64,000 nt of DNA from DAOTXL01 sp034435455 (GCA_034435455.1 DAOTXL010000102.1:1-64000), one strand, 5' to 3'; numbered from the stretch's first letter, positions 55,778 through 64,000 are shown. The notes: generated from the sequence alone by a model not told the origin. Numbers and translations are program-made.

Positions 55778-57706
55778 CTATAAAACTGCAATGGCCTGGG
55801 CTGCCAGCCGGCTGAGGGTGGCGCTGTTGAACCGCTGCCAGGCCTGAGGAAAGGCCGCCAGCAGACGCTGGAGGTCCGATTGCCTGACGGCCAGGTAGGC
55901 GGCCACGCCGGGGGCAATTACCGGCGCCGGCCGGTCGGGCGAGGGGATCGCGGCGACCTCACCGCCCCACGTGCCCCACATCAAAAAGTCGCGCAGGATG
56001 CGGCTGGCCACCACGGCATCCTGTAGCTCGCCCAGGTGGTCCTGCAGGGCGACGACCTCTTCGATGAGAGCGGGGGTCTCTGGCCCCAACAGTTCGTTCA
56101 AGAACTCTAGCGTGTAGCGCAGTTGCTTGCAGGCGATGCGCAGGGCGTGGAGCCTGGTGAGGGGCGGGTTGGGGATGCTCACCCACTCGTCGTAGGCGCG
56201 GACGGCCGCCAGCCGCTCATAGACCGTCACAGGCGCCACGTGGCGCACGCGGCAGGGGCGGGGTTCCCCGTCGTCCAGGGTGATGGGCCGGCTGCCCAGG
56301 CCCTCGGTCTCCACAAATTCGGTAAAGCGCTCCCGGAAGCGGGCATATTTTCCACCATCCAGGTAGGCGAGCATGGCCCGGCGGGCTGCGTCGCGCTGTT
56401 CCTCCAACACGGCCAGAAATCGGTCCAGGCTGCCCCGTTGCGCTTCGGGCAGGGTATCCAGATAAGCCTGGACTCGGGCACGAAAGACATCCAGGTCGCG
56501 CACTGCGCCCAGCACCCGGCCGGTGCGCCGCAGCCCTTTCAGCAGTGGGGCGGTGACCTGGGGTTCGTAATAGTCGCCAAAGATGCGAAAGGCAGCCCGC
56601 ATCCGCCGCGTGGCGACGCGCATATCGTGCAGCGCCTCGATATCCTGGCCCAGCCGTGTGCCCGGTTCGTGGAAGAGCATCCGCCGCCAGTGGAAGCGCA
56701 AGACCTTGCGCCCCGCCTCGCTCATCAGGTCATCCGGTTCGAGCCCCGGCTTTTTGAGCAGTTCAACCTGGGGAGCCGGTGAGGGGGGGGGAGCTATCGG
56801 CACCCCTTCGGTGGCGGCCGGTGGTGGCCGGTGGACCTCCACAGGCCCGGCGGCGGGAGCCAGGTTCAGCGCCTGGGGGGGAAAGATGCCCAGCCGCTGT
56901 CGGCGGAAGGCGCTCAGCCAGTGACGAGCGCGGCGCGACGACAGCCCGGCCCGCTCCAGCATCTCGGCGCGGGGCAGGCCGTCGTCCCAGGCCAGCAGCA
57001 GACGGGCGCGGCGGGCAAGCGCCTCCCGTTCCCTGCTCAGCCGCTCGACGAGGGCCCGTTCCGCAGGGGTCAGACGCGGCTCTGAGCCGGCCGGGGACAG
57101 AGCCAGGGCCCGCTCGAACTTGGAGCGGGGCTCTGGAACCAGGCCCCACCCCGCTTGCAGGTCGGCCACCAGCCGGTTCAGGTCTGCCTGGCTGCCATCG
57201 GCCAGGAGCTCGGCCTCCAGTTCCAGGAAGCTGGCGATGGGTTGGCGTGTCTCGCCCCCGTACACCTCGACGCGGTCCAGGGCCAGTTCGGCCACGGCGC
57301 GGTCGCCGTCATACACCAGACGACAGTGGCGGGTCTGTTCCAGCTCAAAGAGGGGGAGGAGCGGCTCATCGCCGCACAAACGCAGGGCCAGGTCGCGGGC
57401 CCGGCCGGGCGGCCATTCCTGGGGAGGCAGGGGGCCGTCCAGTTCGACCTGATGCTCGGCCCGGCGATGGATCGCCCCGGCGGCGGTGCCCAGGCCCTTG
57501 AGGGTGGCCAGGGTGCGCCCCTCCTGCCGGCGCAACCGGCAGGCATAGCCGCCGGCCAGGATGGCCCGGTCGGCCGTATCCAGGTAGCGGTCGTGGAGCC
57601 GGGTCAGCGAGGCCCGGCCCAGGGTGAATCCGGCCAGCGCCGTCGCTTCCAGCAGGCGCCGGAACGTCTGCTCATCGGGAACGCCGAATTTGGCCTCGAT
57701 CTCCAC
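55778..57706 (-). CDS. CYTH domain, helix-turn-helix and CHAD domain protein
   Basis: A 642-residue three-part protein. Residues ~1-200 are a CYTH (triphosphate-tunnel) domain beginning MEIEAKF with the family ExExK and later LELEAELL. Residues ~213-276 read like a homeodomain-type HTH (RARLLLAWDDGLPRAEMLER, AGLSSRRARHWLSAFRRQRL). After a Pro-rich linker (~285-310) the CHAD domain runs from ~330 to the end with the His-rich HDMRVATRRMRAAFRIFG signature. CHAD domains bind polyphosphate; CYTH domains hydrolyse or bind triphosphate. GTG 57706 follows AAGGCGG. First gene of the polyphosphate operon. Confidence 0.88.
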   Translation of the reverse strand: MEIEAKFGVPDEQTFRRLLEATALAGFTLGRASLTRLHDRYLDTADRAILAGGYACRLRRQEGRTLATLKGLGTAAGAIHRRAEHQVELDGPLPPQEWPPGRARDLALRLCGDEPLLPLFELEQTRHCRLVYDGDRAVAELALDRVEVYGGETRQPIASFLELEAELLADGSQADLNRLVADLQAGWGLVPEPRSKFERALALSPAGSEPRLTPAERALVERLSREREALARRARLLLAWDDGLPRAEMLERAGLSSRRARHWLSAFRRQRLGIFPPQALNLAPAAGPVEVHRPPPAATEGVPIAPPPSPAPQVELLKKPGLEPDDLMSEAGRKVLRFHWRRMLFHEPGTRLGQDIEALHDMRVATRRMRAAFRIFGDYYEPQVTAPLLKGLRRTGRVLGAVRDLDVFRARVQAYLDTLPEAQRGSLDRFLAVLEEQRDAARRAMLAYLDGGKYARFRERFTEFVETEGLGSRPITLDDGEPRPCRVRHVAPVTVYERLAAVRAYDEWVSIPNPPLTRLHALRIACKQLRYTLEFLNELLGPETPALIEEVVALQDHLGELQDAVVASRILRDFLMWGTWGGEVAAIPSPDRPAPVIAPGVAAYLAVRQSDLQRLLAAFPQAWQRFNSATLSRLAAQAIAVL

Positions 57707-57766
57707 AGGAAGCCGCCTTCCTCCCCCTCCGACCCGGTGGCCGGTTGCCCTGGTGGGTCAGGTGGA

Positions 57767-57795
57767 ACTATATCACATCTTGCGATTTTGCGCAA
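57767..57795 (-). promoter_or_regulatory. Promoter of the polyphosphate cluster
   Basis: Minus strand TTGCGC (57795-57790), 17-bp spacer, TATAGT (57772-57767), about 60 bp before the GTG start of the CYTH-CHAD gene. Confidence 0.55.
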
Positions 57796-57827
57796 ACCAC
57801 CGCCCCTTGGGCCTTTCAACCGGCACC

Positions 57828-59615
57828 TTACAGGTTATCAACCCGCGACCGCAGTTGCCCCAACGTGGCGTTGATCGTGCCCAACTCCCCCTCGATCCGG
57901 GCCAGTTTTTGCTGTTCGGCGCGGACAAAGCGGGTGTAGGGTTCGATCGCCTCGCGGAGCCGTTGCAGGCTGTGGGCCAGTTCCCGCTCGAATTCCGCGC
58001 TCATGGCGGCTATCAACTGATGGCGCAGGTTCTCCAGTTTTTCGTTCAGGTCGTTCTTGGCCCGCCGCCGCCTGGCGGGGATGATGAGGAGGCCCACCAC
58101 AGCCAGGGCCCCGGCCGACAGGAGGCCGGTAAAGTCGAGCAGCGCCCCGTGGAGGATGGCCACCAGCAGGGCCCCCAACCCCACCGCCCCTACCTGGCTC
58201 AGGGCCAGCCCCGCCACCGCGTCGCGCACACTCAGGGCCAGTTGGCGGGCCTCGGCCTCGCGGTCGTAGCTCAGCACCACCTCTTTGGCCGCCCGCCCCA
58301 CCGAATCGAGCAGCGCCTGGCGGTTGTACTCGAACGTGCCGCCCACCTGGCCGATGATCCGCTCCTCTCCCCGCGGTGCCGGCGAATCGGCCCGCTCGTG
58401 CATCCTGGCCCGATGGCGCTCCAGGTACTCCAGCGTCGCCTGCCATTGGCGCAGGTCTCTGTCTACCAGCCAATCGATCAGGGTGTGGACCTGGCGTTCG
58501 ATCTCATAGGGGGTGTCGGCCACCACCTGCCGCTCGAACTCGCCGCGGATGCGTTGGGTGTTGATCAGGTCCAAGACGCGGGCCAGGCGCAACGTCTCGT
58601 CCAGGTAGGCCATGCCCCGGTTGTTCATAGCCAGCAGCACCTTCTCGATATCGGCCAGGCGGTAGCGAAAGTCGCGCTGCATGTCGGCGCGATAGATCTC
58701 GAGCTGGCCCTCGATGTTTTCGATGGCCTTGAGGTCTTGGGCCAGGAGCGCCAGACGGTGGCGGGCCAGTTCCAGGTAGCCGGCTGCCAGCCGCTCGCCC
58801 ACGCCCAGGGGGTTCTGCAGCTTGAGCTGCACCCGGCTCTTTTGATCCAGCGTTTTGAGGATATACACTTCGACCGCCTCGAAGCGGCTGGCTGCCCACA
58901 GCTTTTCCCGCTCGGCGCGGCTTTCGGCCTGCTTGGCCCGCAATGCCAGCCGGGCCGACACCGGAAAGACCTCGGGGGCAAAGCCCAGCAGGGCCAGGGC
59001 ATTCTGCCGGATATAGTCCACCACCTGGGCGATCTCGGCCTCCTCCAGCAGGTCGATCTTGTTGAGCAGGATGACCACCTTTTTGCCCCACTCGCGGATG
59101 CGCTCCATGAAGGCCCGTTCGCTCTCGGTGAAGGGCCGGTCGGTGGACGTGACAAAGACCACCAGGTCGCTGCGCGGCACAAATTCCGAGGTCAACTGCT
59201 CGTGGCGGCGGATAATGGCGTTGGTGCCGGGGGTATCCACCAGGTTGATCTCGCGCAGGAACTCGGCCGGATGGGTGACCGCCAGTACCCCTTCTTCTAC
59301 CACCTCCTGGTCAGGGGTATCGCCATGGCGCAGGATATAGATCTGAGCGGTGGTGGGCGTCACCCCCTCAGGCAGGAAGCGCTCACCCAGCAGGGCGTTG
59401 ATAAAGGCCGACTTGCCGCTGTTGAACTCGCCGACGATGACCAGCAGGAACAGCTCATCGAGCTGGCGCAGCGACTTTTGCAGCGTCTTCTGGTCCTCCG
59501 GCGTGACCTCAAAGCCGGCCAGGGCCAGTTGCAGGCGCTCCAGGGCCTCTTTTTCATCGGTGAGCAGTTGGGCTTGTTTGCGGTTCAGAACAGTTCGGAG
59601 CACGGTTACCCTCAC
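57828..59615 (-). CDS. Dynamin-like GTPase
   Basis: A 595-residue bacterial dynamin-like protein. GTP motifs: G1 GEFNSGKS (62-69), G2 GVTPTTAQ, G3 LVDTPGTN (127-130), G4 NKIDLLEE (185-188). The middle and C-terminal parts are long helices with two adjacent hydrophobic segments (AVAGLALSQVGAVGLGALLV; LLSAGALAVVGLLIIPARR), so it can insert into membranes. The start is GTG 59615. Such proteins reshape or fuse membranes in bacteria. It is co-directional with a radical SAM gene 15 bp upstream. Confidence 0.88.
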   Translation of the reverse strand: MRVTVLRTVLNRKQAQLLTDEKEALERLQLALAGFEVTPEDQKTLQKSLRQLDELFLLVIVGEFNSGKSAFINALLGERFLPEGVTPTTAQIYILRHGDTPDQEVVEEGVLAVTHPAEFLREINLVDTPGTNAIIRRHEQLTSEFVPRSDLVVFVTSTDRPFTESERAFMERIREWGKKVVILLNKIDLLEEAEIAQVVDYIRQNALALLGFAPEVFPVSARLALRAKQAESRAEREKLWAASRFEAVEVYILKTLDQKSRVQLKLQNPLGVGERLAAGYLELARHRLALLAQDLKAIENIEGQLEIYRADMQRDFRYRLADIEKVLLAMNNRGMAYLDETLRLARVLDLINTQRIRGEFERQVVADTPYEIERQVHTLIDWLVDRDLRQWQATLEYLERHRARMHERADSPAPRGEERIIGQVGGTFEYNRQALLDSVGRAAKEVVLSYDREAEARQLALSVRDAVAGLALSQVGAVGLGALLVAILHGALLDFTGLLSAGALAVVGLLIIPARRRRAKNDLNEKLENLRHQLIAAMSAEFERELAHSLQRLREAIEPYTRFVRAEQQKLARIEGELGTINATLGQLRSRVDNL

Positions 59616-59630
59616 AAAAGATCTTCCTGC

Positions 59631-60581
59631 TTACCTCCACAGCCACAGCAGCCGCGGTCGCCGCTCGTCCAGGCGCAGGCCGGCCTCCTGGGCCAGGCGC
59701 ACCGCCTCGGCGTACTCCTGGGTGGTGATGGGCCGGTTCAGTGGCGGCAGCCCGTGGGCCCGGTAGCAGGGCCGGTATTGGGCCATCACGTTGATATACG
59801 TGTTGGGCGAGACCTGGTCGCGCAAGAAGCGGACGATCTCGGCCGTGCCGGCCAGGCCTTCGGGCAGGACCAGGTGGCGGACCAGCAACCCCCGCCGGGC
59901 CACGCCCCGCTCGTCCATCGTCAGGTCGCCCACCTGGCGGTGCATCTCTTTGACAGCGGCCTGGTTGGCCGCCGGATAGTGGCCGATCCCGGAATAGCGC
60001 CGGGCCACCGCGGCATCGGCATATTTCATGTCGGGCATGTAGATGTCCACCACGCCGTCCAACAGGGCCAGCGTCTGGAGCGAATCGTAGCCGCCGCTGT
60101 TATAGACCAGCGGCAACCGCAGCCCCGCCTCGGCGGCGATGAGCAACCCGGCCAGGATCTGCGGCACTACGTGGCTGGGCGACACCAGGTTGATGTTGTG
60201 GCAGCCCTGGCTTTGCAGGCTGAGCATCATGCGGGCCAGCTCCTCCGGTTCGACCTCGCGCCCCTGGCCCAACTGGCTGATGTCATAGTTCTGACAGTAT
60301 TGGCAGCGCAGGTTACACCAGGTGAAAAAGATCGTCCCCGACCCCCCGCTGCCCACCAGCGGGTCCTCTTCGCCAAAGTGGGGGCCATAGCTGGAGACCC
60401 AGGCCCGCTCCCCTGTGTGGCAGCCTGCCTTATCGGGGTCCAGACGGCGATTGATGCCACACGTGCGGGCGCAGAGATCGCACGCTTCCAGCCGGGCGTA
60501 CGCCTCTGCCACACGGCGCTTTAGCTCGCCGGAGCGGAGGAGAGCCAGGTAAGCAGGCTCAAACCGTTCCATCGCCTTCAC
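59631..60581 (-). CDS. Radical SAM protein of the PflX/COG1313 type
   Basis: A ~316-residue iron-sulfur protein. An N-terminal Cys-rich motif (LEACDLCARTCGINRR, then GCHTGE) is followed by the radical SAM cluster FTWCNLRCQYCQNYDISQ (CxxxCxxC). This matches pyruvate-formate-lyase-activating-enzyme-like PflX proteins, whose substrate is unknown. GTG 60581 is chosen because GAGGG lies 5 nt before it; ATG 60572 is possible. The longer frame upstream overlaps the neighbouring gene and is not family-like. It is 35 bp from the nuclease gene. Confidence 0.85.
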   Translation of the reverse strand: MKAMERFEPAYLALLRSGELKRRVAEAYARLEACDLCARTCGINRRLDPDKAGCHTGERAWVSSYGPHFGEEDPLVGSGGSGTIFFTWCNLRCQYCQNYDISQLGQGREVEPEELARMMLSLQSQGCHNINLVSPSHVVPQILAGLLIAAEAGLRLPLVYNSGGYDSLQTLALLDGVVDIYMPDMKYADAAVARRYSGIGHYPAANQAAVKEMHRQVGDLTMDERGVARRGLLVRHLVLPEGLAGTAEIVRFLRDQVSPNTYINVMAQYRPCYRAHGLPPLNRPITTQEYAEAVRLAQEAGLRLDERRPRLLWLWR

Positions 60582-60616
60582 GGGGTCCCTCAGGGTCAAG
60601 CAGCCTGGACCCTGCT

Positions 60617-61147
60617 TCACCAACTCACCGCCACCATCCTGACCTGCCAGTTTCGGTCCCGGTACTTGACATGTTTGTGCTGTCGCCCATACTCGTACAA
60701 CTGCCGCGTCACTTCCACATCCTGCTGGCAATAGTCCAGGATTTCCTGGATGCGGCCCTCTTTGTACCAGCGCACCGCCTGCAGGCCATCGGCTGACTTG
60801 CCGATGCCCAACGTGGCGCTCGCCAGGTCGCCCAGGCTGACCCGAAAGCCCAACCGCCGGTAGAGGTGCTCCAGCATGTCCACCGTGGGGAGGTGGTCCA
60901 ACCGTTCCTCGGTATAGGCGTGCAGCACCTCATAGTCGAAGCGCAGCACGTTAAAGCCCACCACCAGGTCAGCGGCTTTCAGTTCGGCGATCAGGCCGGC
61001 GACGGTCCCTTCGGTGTAATGGTGGAAGGCCCCGTCGGCGGTGGAATAGGTCACGGCGGCGGCCAGGCCCAGCTTGCGGATGTTGTGCCGCCCTCCCACC
61101 TCGTCGAAGGTATGTTGGGTTTCGACGTCAAAAAAGACCGTGTTCAT
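60617..61147 (-). CDS. DEDD-type (RNase H-like) exonuclease-family protein
   Basis: A 176-residue protein of the YprB/RNase H-like exonuclease fold. Candidate catalytic acids: TVFFDVETQH (Asp-Glu), GFNVLRFDYEVL (Asp) and DYCQQDVEVTRQLY (Asp). No helicase or HhH domain is attached, so it resembles small 'ribonuclease H-like domain' proteins rather than DnaQ or RNase T. ATG 61147 is the first codon. First of three apparently co-transcribed genes (nuclease, radical SAM, dynamin). Confidence 0.82.
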   Translation of the reverse strand: MNTVFFDVETQHTFDEVGGRHNIRKLGLAAAVTYSTADGAFHHYTEGTVAGLIAELKAADLVVGFNVLRFDYEVLHAYTEERLDHLPTVDMLEHLYRRLGFRVSLGDLASATLGIGKSADGLQAVRWYKEGRIQEILDYCQQDVEVTRQLYEYGRQHKHVKYRDRNWQVRMVAVSW

Positions 61148-61199
61148 CCAACAACTCCAATCTATCCCGACAATGTCACATTGGCGGAGCGGATGAGGG

Positions 61200-61284
61200 A
61201 CTTCCCCTCTCCCCTACCCCCTGGCCCCCTTCCCCTCTCCGCCGCGGGAGAGGGGAAGGGGGTTGGGGGATGGGGTGAGGTCAA
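61200..61284. repeat. Long GC-rich hairpin element
   Basis: A perfect 16-bp stem CCCCCTTCCCCTCTCC (61225-61240) / GGAGAGGGGAAGGGGG (61247-61262) with a 6-nt loop, flanked by CTCTCCCCTACCCCCTGGCC and GGTTGGGGGATGGGGTGAGG. The flanks match the centre of the element at 37569-37668. Apart from this element and the murE promoter, the 362-bp gap 61148-61509 shows nothing else. Confidence 0.75.
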
Positions 61285-61454
61285 AGCGAACAACATCCAA
61301 GACAGATCTGTTCCTGGATTGCTTCTCGCAAGCCCGTTCCGGTTGACCTCATCTCCAGACAGTCGGTGCAAAGTTAACATCTACGGTTTCCAGATATGCC
61401 TTATTTTATCACGAACCGCCCCCCGGCGCAAGCGAGAGTGCACCTCACAAGCTT

Positions 61455-61483
61455 TTGACGGCTGCCCTCCTTTGGGGTATACT
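61455..61483 (+). promoter_or_regulatory. Promoter of murE
   Basis: TTGACG (61455-61460), 17-bp spacer, TATACT (61478-61483). It rules out an ATG at 61486, which lies before the expected transcription start (~61490), and so decides the start at 61510. Confidence 0.7.
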
Positions 61484-61509
61484 GTATGCCGGGCAAACAG
61501 GAGAAGGAA

Positions 61510-63036
61510 ATGGCGCTTCCACTGGCCGGTCTGGTTGACGCTCTACCGCGCGCCGACGTTCGCGGCGACACAGACATTACCATCACCGCTCTCACCTCCG
61601 ACTCGCGGCAGGTGAAGCCCGGCAGCCTGTTCGTTGCTTATCGCGGCGTGGCGGCGGATGGCCACGATTTTATCCCCCAGGCCGTGGCCAACGGCGCGGT
61701 GGCCCTTGTGGCCGAGAGGGAGGTGCCGGGCCTGGCGGTGCCGCTCGTTGTCGTGCCCAACGGGCGAGAAGCGCTGGCCTATCTGGCCGCGGCGTGGCAC
61801 GGCTTCCCGGCGCGCCGGCTGACCGTCATCGGCGTGACCGGCACCGACGGCAAGACGACCACCTGCAACCTGCTGCACAGCATCCTGACCGCTGCCGGCC
61901 GCCGGGCGGGGCTGATCACCACCGTCAATGCCCTCATCGGCGACCGGGCGTTCGACACCGGCCTGCACACCACCACCCCCGACGCTCCCGATGTGCAACG
62001 CTACCTGGCAGAGATGGTAAAAGCGGGCATGGAACTGGCCGTGGTAGAGGCCACCTCCCACGGCCTGGAGCAGCATCGCGTTGCTGCCTGCGATTTCGAT
62101 GTGGCGGTTGTGACCAACGTCACCCACGAGCACCTGGACATCCACGGCAGCCTGGAGGCCTACCGTCAGGCCAAGGCCACCCTCTTTCGCCACCTGATGG
62201 CCGGTTATCGCAAGCCGGGCATCCCCAAGGTGGCGGTTCTCAATGCCGATGACGATTCCTACCGCTATCTGCGCCCGATCCCTGCCGACCGGCATCTGAC
62301 CTACAGCATCGGCGGCAATGCCGATGTGGTGGCGACCGACCTCTGGCGCTCGCCTTCCGGCAGCCGCTTCGTGGTTCGATCACCCGGCGGCGAGATAGAG
62401 CTGCACACGGCGCTGGTGGGGGACTATAACGTATCCAACATCCTGGCCGCCATGACCGCTGCCCTGGCCCTGGGCGTGCCGACGACGGCCATCCGGCAGG
62501 GGGTATGGGCGGTCCAGGGCGTCGTCGGGCGCATGGAACGGGTGGACGAAGGCCAGGACTTTACCGCCATCGTGGACTTTGCCCATACCCCCAACGCCCT
62601 GCAACGGGCGTTGGAAACGGCCCGCACCCTGACCCAGGGGCGTGTCATCGCCGTATTCGGCTGCGCCGGCGAGCGGGATGTAGCCAAGCGGGCCTGGATG
62701 GGCGGAATCGGTGCCCGGCTGGCCGACGTGACGGTCCTGACCGCCGAGGACCCCCGCCGTGAGTCGCTGGCGGCCATCCTGGACGAGATGGCGCGGGGCG
62801 CGGCGGGGGCCGGTGCCGTCGAGGGGGAATCGTACTTTTGCGTGCCCGACCGGGCCGAGGCGATCCGGTTCGCGGTGGACCTGGCCCGCCCCGGCGACCT
62901 GGTCATCTGTTGCGGCAAGGGGCACGAGCAATCCATGTGCTACGGCACCGTCGAGACGCCCTGGAGCGAGCATCAGGCGCTGCGGGAGGCGTTACGGCGG
63001 CGCATTGCCAGGACGATGAAGCGGAGTGAACCATGA
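61510..63036 (+). CDS. murE: UDP-N-acetylmuramoyl-L-alanyl-D-glutamate ligase (MurE-type)
   Basis: A ~508-residue Mur ligase that adds the third amino acid of the peptidoglycan stem peptide. The N-terminal domain has ALTSDSRQVKPGSLFVAYRG, the ATP site GVTGTDGKTTTCNLLHSI, and TTPDAPDVQRYLAEM and LVGDYNVSNILAAMTAALAL. At the position of the DNPR motif that selects meso-diaminopimelate it has AEDPRRES, a variant, so the added amino acid is uncertain. ATG 61510 follows GGAGAAGGAA; an earlier ATG sits in the promoter. Its stop overlaps the start of a lactate permease gene (ATGA), an unusual partner; other Mur genes are not nearby. Confidence 0.9.
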   Translation: MALPLAGLVDALPRADVRGDTDITITALTSDSRQVKPGSLFVAYRGVAADGHDFIPQAVANGAVALVAEREVPGLAVPLVVVPNGREALAYLAAAWHGFPARRLTVIGVTGTDGKTTTCNLLHSILTAAGRRAGLITTVNALIGDRAFDTGLHTTTPDAPDVQRYLAEMVKAGMELAVVEATSHGLEQHRVAACDFDVAVVTNVTHEHLDIHGSLEAYRQAKATLFRHLMAGYRKPGIPKVAVLNADDDSYRYLRPIPADRHLTYSIGGNADVVATDLWRSPSGSRFVVRSPGGEIELHTALVGDYNVSNILAAMTAALALGVPTTAIRQGVWAVQGVVGRMERVDEGQDFTAIVDFAHTPNALQRALETARTLTQGRVIAVFGCAGERDVAKRAWMGGIGARLADVTVLTAEDPRRESLAAILDEMARGAAGAGAVEGESYFCVPDRAEAIRFAVDLARPGDLVICCGKGHEQSMCYGTVETPWSEHQALREALRRRIARTMKRSEP

Positions 63037-64000
63037 ACCTGTTGTCTGTCTTGTTGGCCCTGTCGCCGGTCCTGATCATCCTGCTCCTGTTGACCCTGCG
63101 CCGCACGGCTGCCGACACGGCAGGCGTCATCGGCTGGGTTGCTGCCGTGCTCGTGGCCTGGCTCTACTTCAAGACGCCACCGGGTGTCATCCTGTCGGCC
63201 AGCCTGGCCGGGGTGGTGGCCTCGCTGCCCATCGCCCTGGTGGTGGCAACCTCGATCTTGCAGGTCACGATCCTGATCGAGACGGGGGCCATCGCCCGCA
63301 TCGTGGCCCTCGTCAAGAGCGTGGCCGTGGGCGATCAGGGGGTACAGATCATGCTCCTCAACGTTGGCTGCGGGACGCTGCTGACGGCATTGGGCGCGGT
63401 GCCGGTCTCGATCCTGCCGCCGATCCTGATCGCCCTGGGCTATACCCCCTTTGCGGCCATCGCCCTGCCGGCCATCGGCTACGATGCCCTGTGCACCTAC
63501 GCCCTGCTGGGTATCCCGGTGGTTGTCTTTGCCGGCTTTGTCAACCTGCCGGTGGGGGAGGCGGGGGAATATTTTGCCCGGTTCATGCCGGTCATCAGTT
63601 CGGGCATCGCCCTGGGGATGCTGTGGTTGGTGGGGCGAGGGGCCATGCTGCGCCGGGGGTTCCTGCCCGCCCTCCTCGCCGGGCTGACGGCCGGGCTGGT
63701 GTGCATCGGCATGACCGCCGCCAACCTGGTCACCCTCACCGGCATCGCCGCAGGGCTGGCCGTCATCGCCGTGATGCTGGTCTACCTCAGGCTCCGGGGC
63801 AGGCCGTTGCGGGACTGCACGGTCTTGAGCCAGGCCGACCGGGCTGCCGAGCGCCAGCTGCCGCTGTGGGCAGCCCTCTCGCCCTGGATCCTGCTGACCC
63901 TCTGTGCCCTGCTGGTCAACGCCCCCTTTTCCCCCTTTTTCGACCTGACCTTCCGGCGATGGGCCATGCCGGTCGAGATCATCCCCGGCGCCCCGGAAAA
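63033..64000 (+). CDS. L-lactate permease family protein (3' end outside window)
   Basis: The first ~322 residues of a polytopic membrane protein open to the right edge. It begins MNLLSVLLALSPVLIILLLL and contains SLAGVVASLPIALVVATSIL, ETGAIARIVALVKSVAVGDQ, LLNVGCGTLLTALGAVPVSI and LPAIGYDALCTYALLGIPVV, all typical of the LctP lactate/glycolate permease family. Normal length is ~530-560, so ~220 residues are missing. The ATG overlaps the murE stop, implying coupled translation. Substrate lactate is inferred from the family; glycolate is possible. Confidence 0.88.
   Translation, partial: MNLLSVLLALSPVLIILLLLTLRRTAADTAGVIGWVAAVLVAWLYFKTPPGVILSASLAGVVASLPIALVVATSILQVTILIETGAIARIVALVKSVAVGDQGVQIMLLNVGCGTLLTALGAVPVSILPPILIALGYTPFAAIALPAIGYDALCTYALLGIPVVVFAGFVNLPVGEAGEYFARFMPVISSGIALGMLWLVGRGAMLRRGFLPALLAGLTAGLVCIGMTAANLVTLTGIAAGLAVIAVMLVYLRLRGRPLRDCTVLSQADRAAERQLPLWAALSPWILLTLCALLVNAPFSPFFDLTFRRWAMPVEIIPGAPE

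Noticed and set aside
61486..61509. ATG at 61486 as the murE start
   Set aside because: It lies 3 bp after a good -10 box, before the likely transcription start; the ATG at 61510 has a ribosome site.
1..64000. tRNA or rRNA genes
   Set aside because: No cloverleaf with a TΨC-loop GGTTCGAATC-like box or rRNA core sequence was recognised on either strand by eye.

Overview
GC-rich, gene-dense bacterial DNA, most likely from a member of the Chloroflexota (Anaerolineae/Caldilineae-like). This assignment is an inference. It rests on lipoproteins with Thr/Pro-rich linkers, a tandem set of PF10131-type membrane proteins, a CYTH-CHAD/PPK2 polyphosphate cluster, a divergent isoleucyl-tRNA synthetase behind a T-box, and many short intergenic repeats. 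No rRNA, tRNA, CRISPR array, phage or transposase gene was seen. Where promoters are visible they are sigma-70 like (TTGNNN, mostly a 17-bp spacer, TATAAT-like).

Layout. 1-10.5 kb (+): an L-arabinose-type operon: end of a LacI-family regulator, a fucose-isomerase-like sugar isomerase, a YtfQ/YtfR/YtfT/YjfF-type furanose ABC transporter whose second permease carries an extra exported domain, an unknown lipoprotein, AraB and AraD. 10.6-20.3 kb (+): a Thr/Pro-rich lipoprotein and a decayed copy of its start, TlyA, an AI-2E-type transporter, three tandem PF10131-like multi-membrane proteins and a small membrane-anchored protein. 20.4-24.4 kb (-): a three-subunit 2-oxoacid:ferredoxin oxidoreductase (VorBAC type) followed by a metallo-beta-lactamase-fold hydrolase and a PNPOx-like protein, under a consensus promoter. 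24.6-31.2 kb (-): a purine operon (Hpt fusion, adenine deaminase, PurA) continuing into a sugar-binding lipoprotein and a phosphohexomutase. 31.4-37.5 kb: a small unknown gene (+), then ArgS, PolA and CinA (-). 37.8-38.5 kb: a HAD phosphatase (+) whose 3' end overlaps AcpS. 38.3-44.1 kb (-): two UDP-glucose dehydrogenases flanking an active/inactive pair of M16 peptidases, then AcpS.

44.4-51.7 kb (+): an MBL hydrolase coupled to an RNase H-like gene, then an isoleucine-type T-box leader in front of an unknown gene, AlaX and IleS. 52-53.9 kb (+): a DksA/TraR zinc-finger protein, LspA, RluD-type pseudouridine synthase. 53.9-57.7 kb (-): a polyphosphate cluster with a CYTH-HTH-CHAD protein and two PPK2 kinases. 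57.8-61.1 kb (-): a DEDD exonuclease-like protein, a PflX-type radical SAM protein and a dynamin-like GTPase. 61.5-64 kb (+): MurE coupled to an L-lactate permease that runs off the end.

The most unusual signals are a family of 7-bp-period tandem repeats at gene junctions (and once inside ileS), a 26-bp palindrome that forms the start of acpS, the permease-sensor fusion, the polyphosphate cluster with oppositely charged PPK2 tails and a helix-turn-helix inside the CHAD protein, and the IleRS with altered HIGH and KMSKS motifs.
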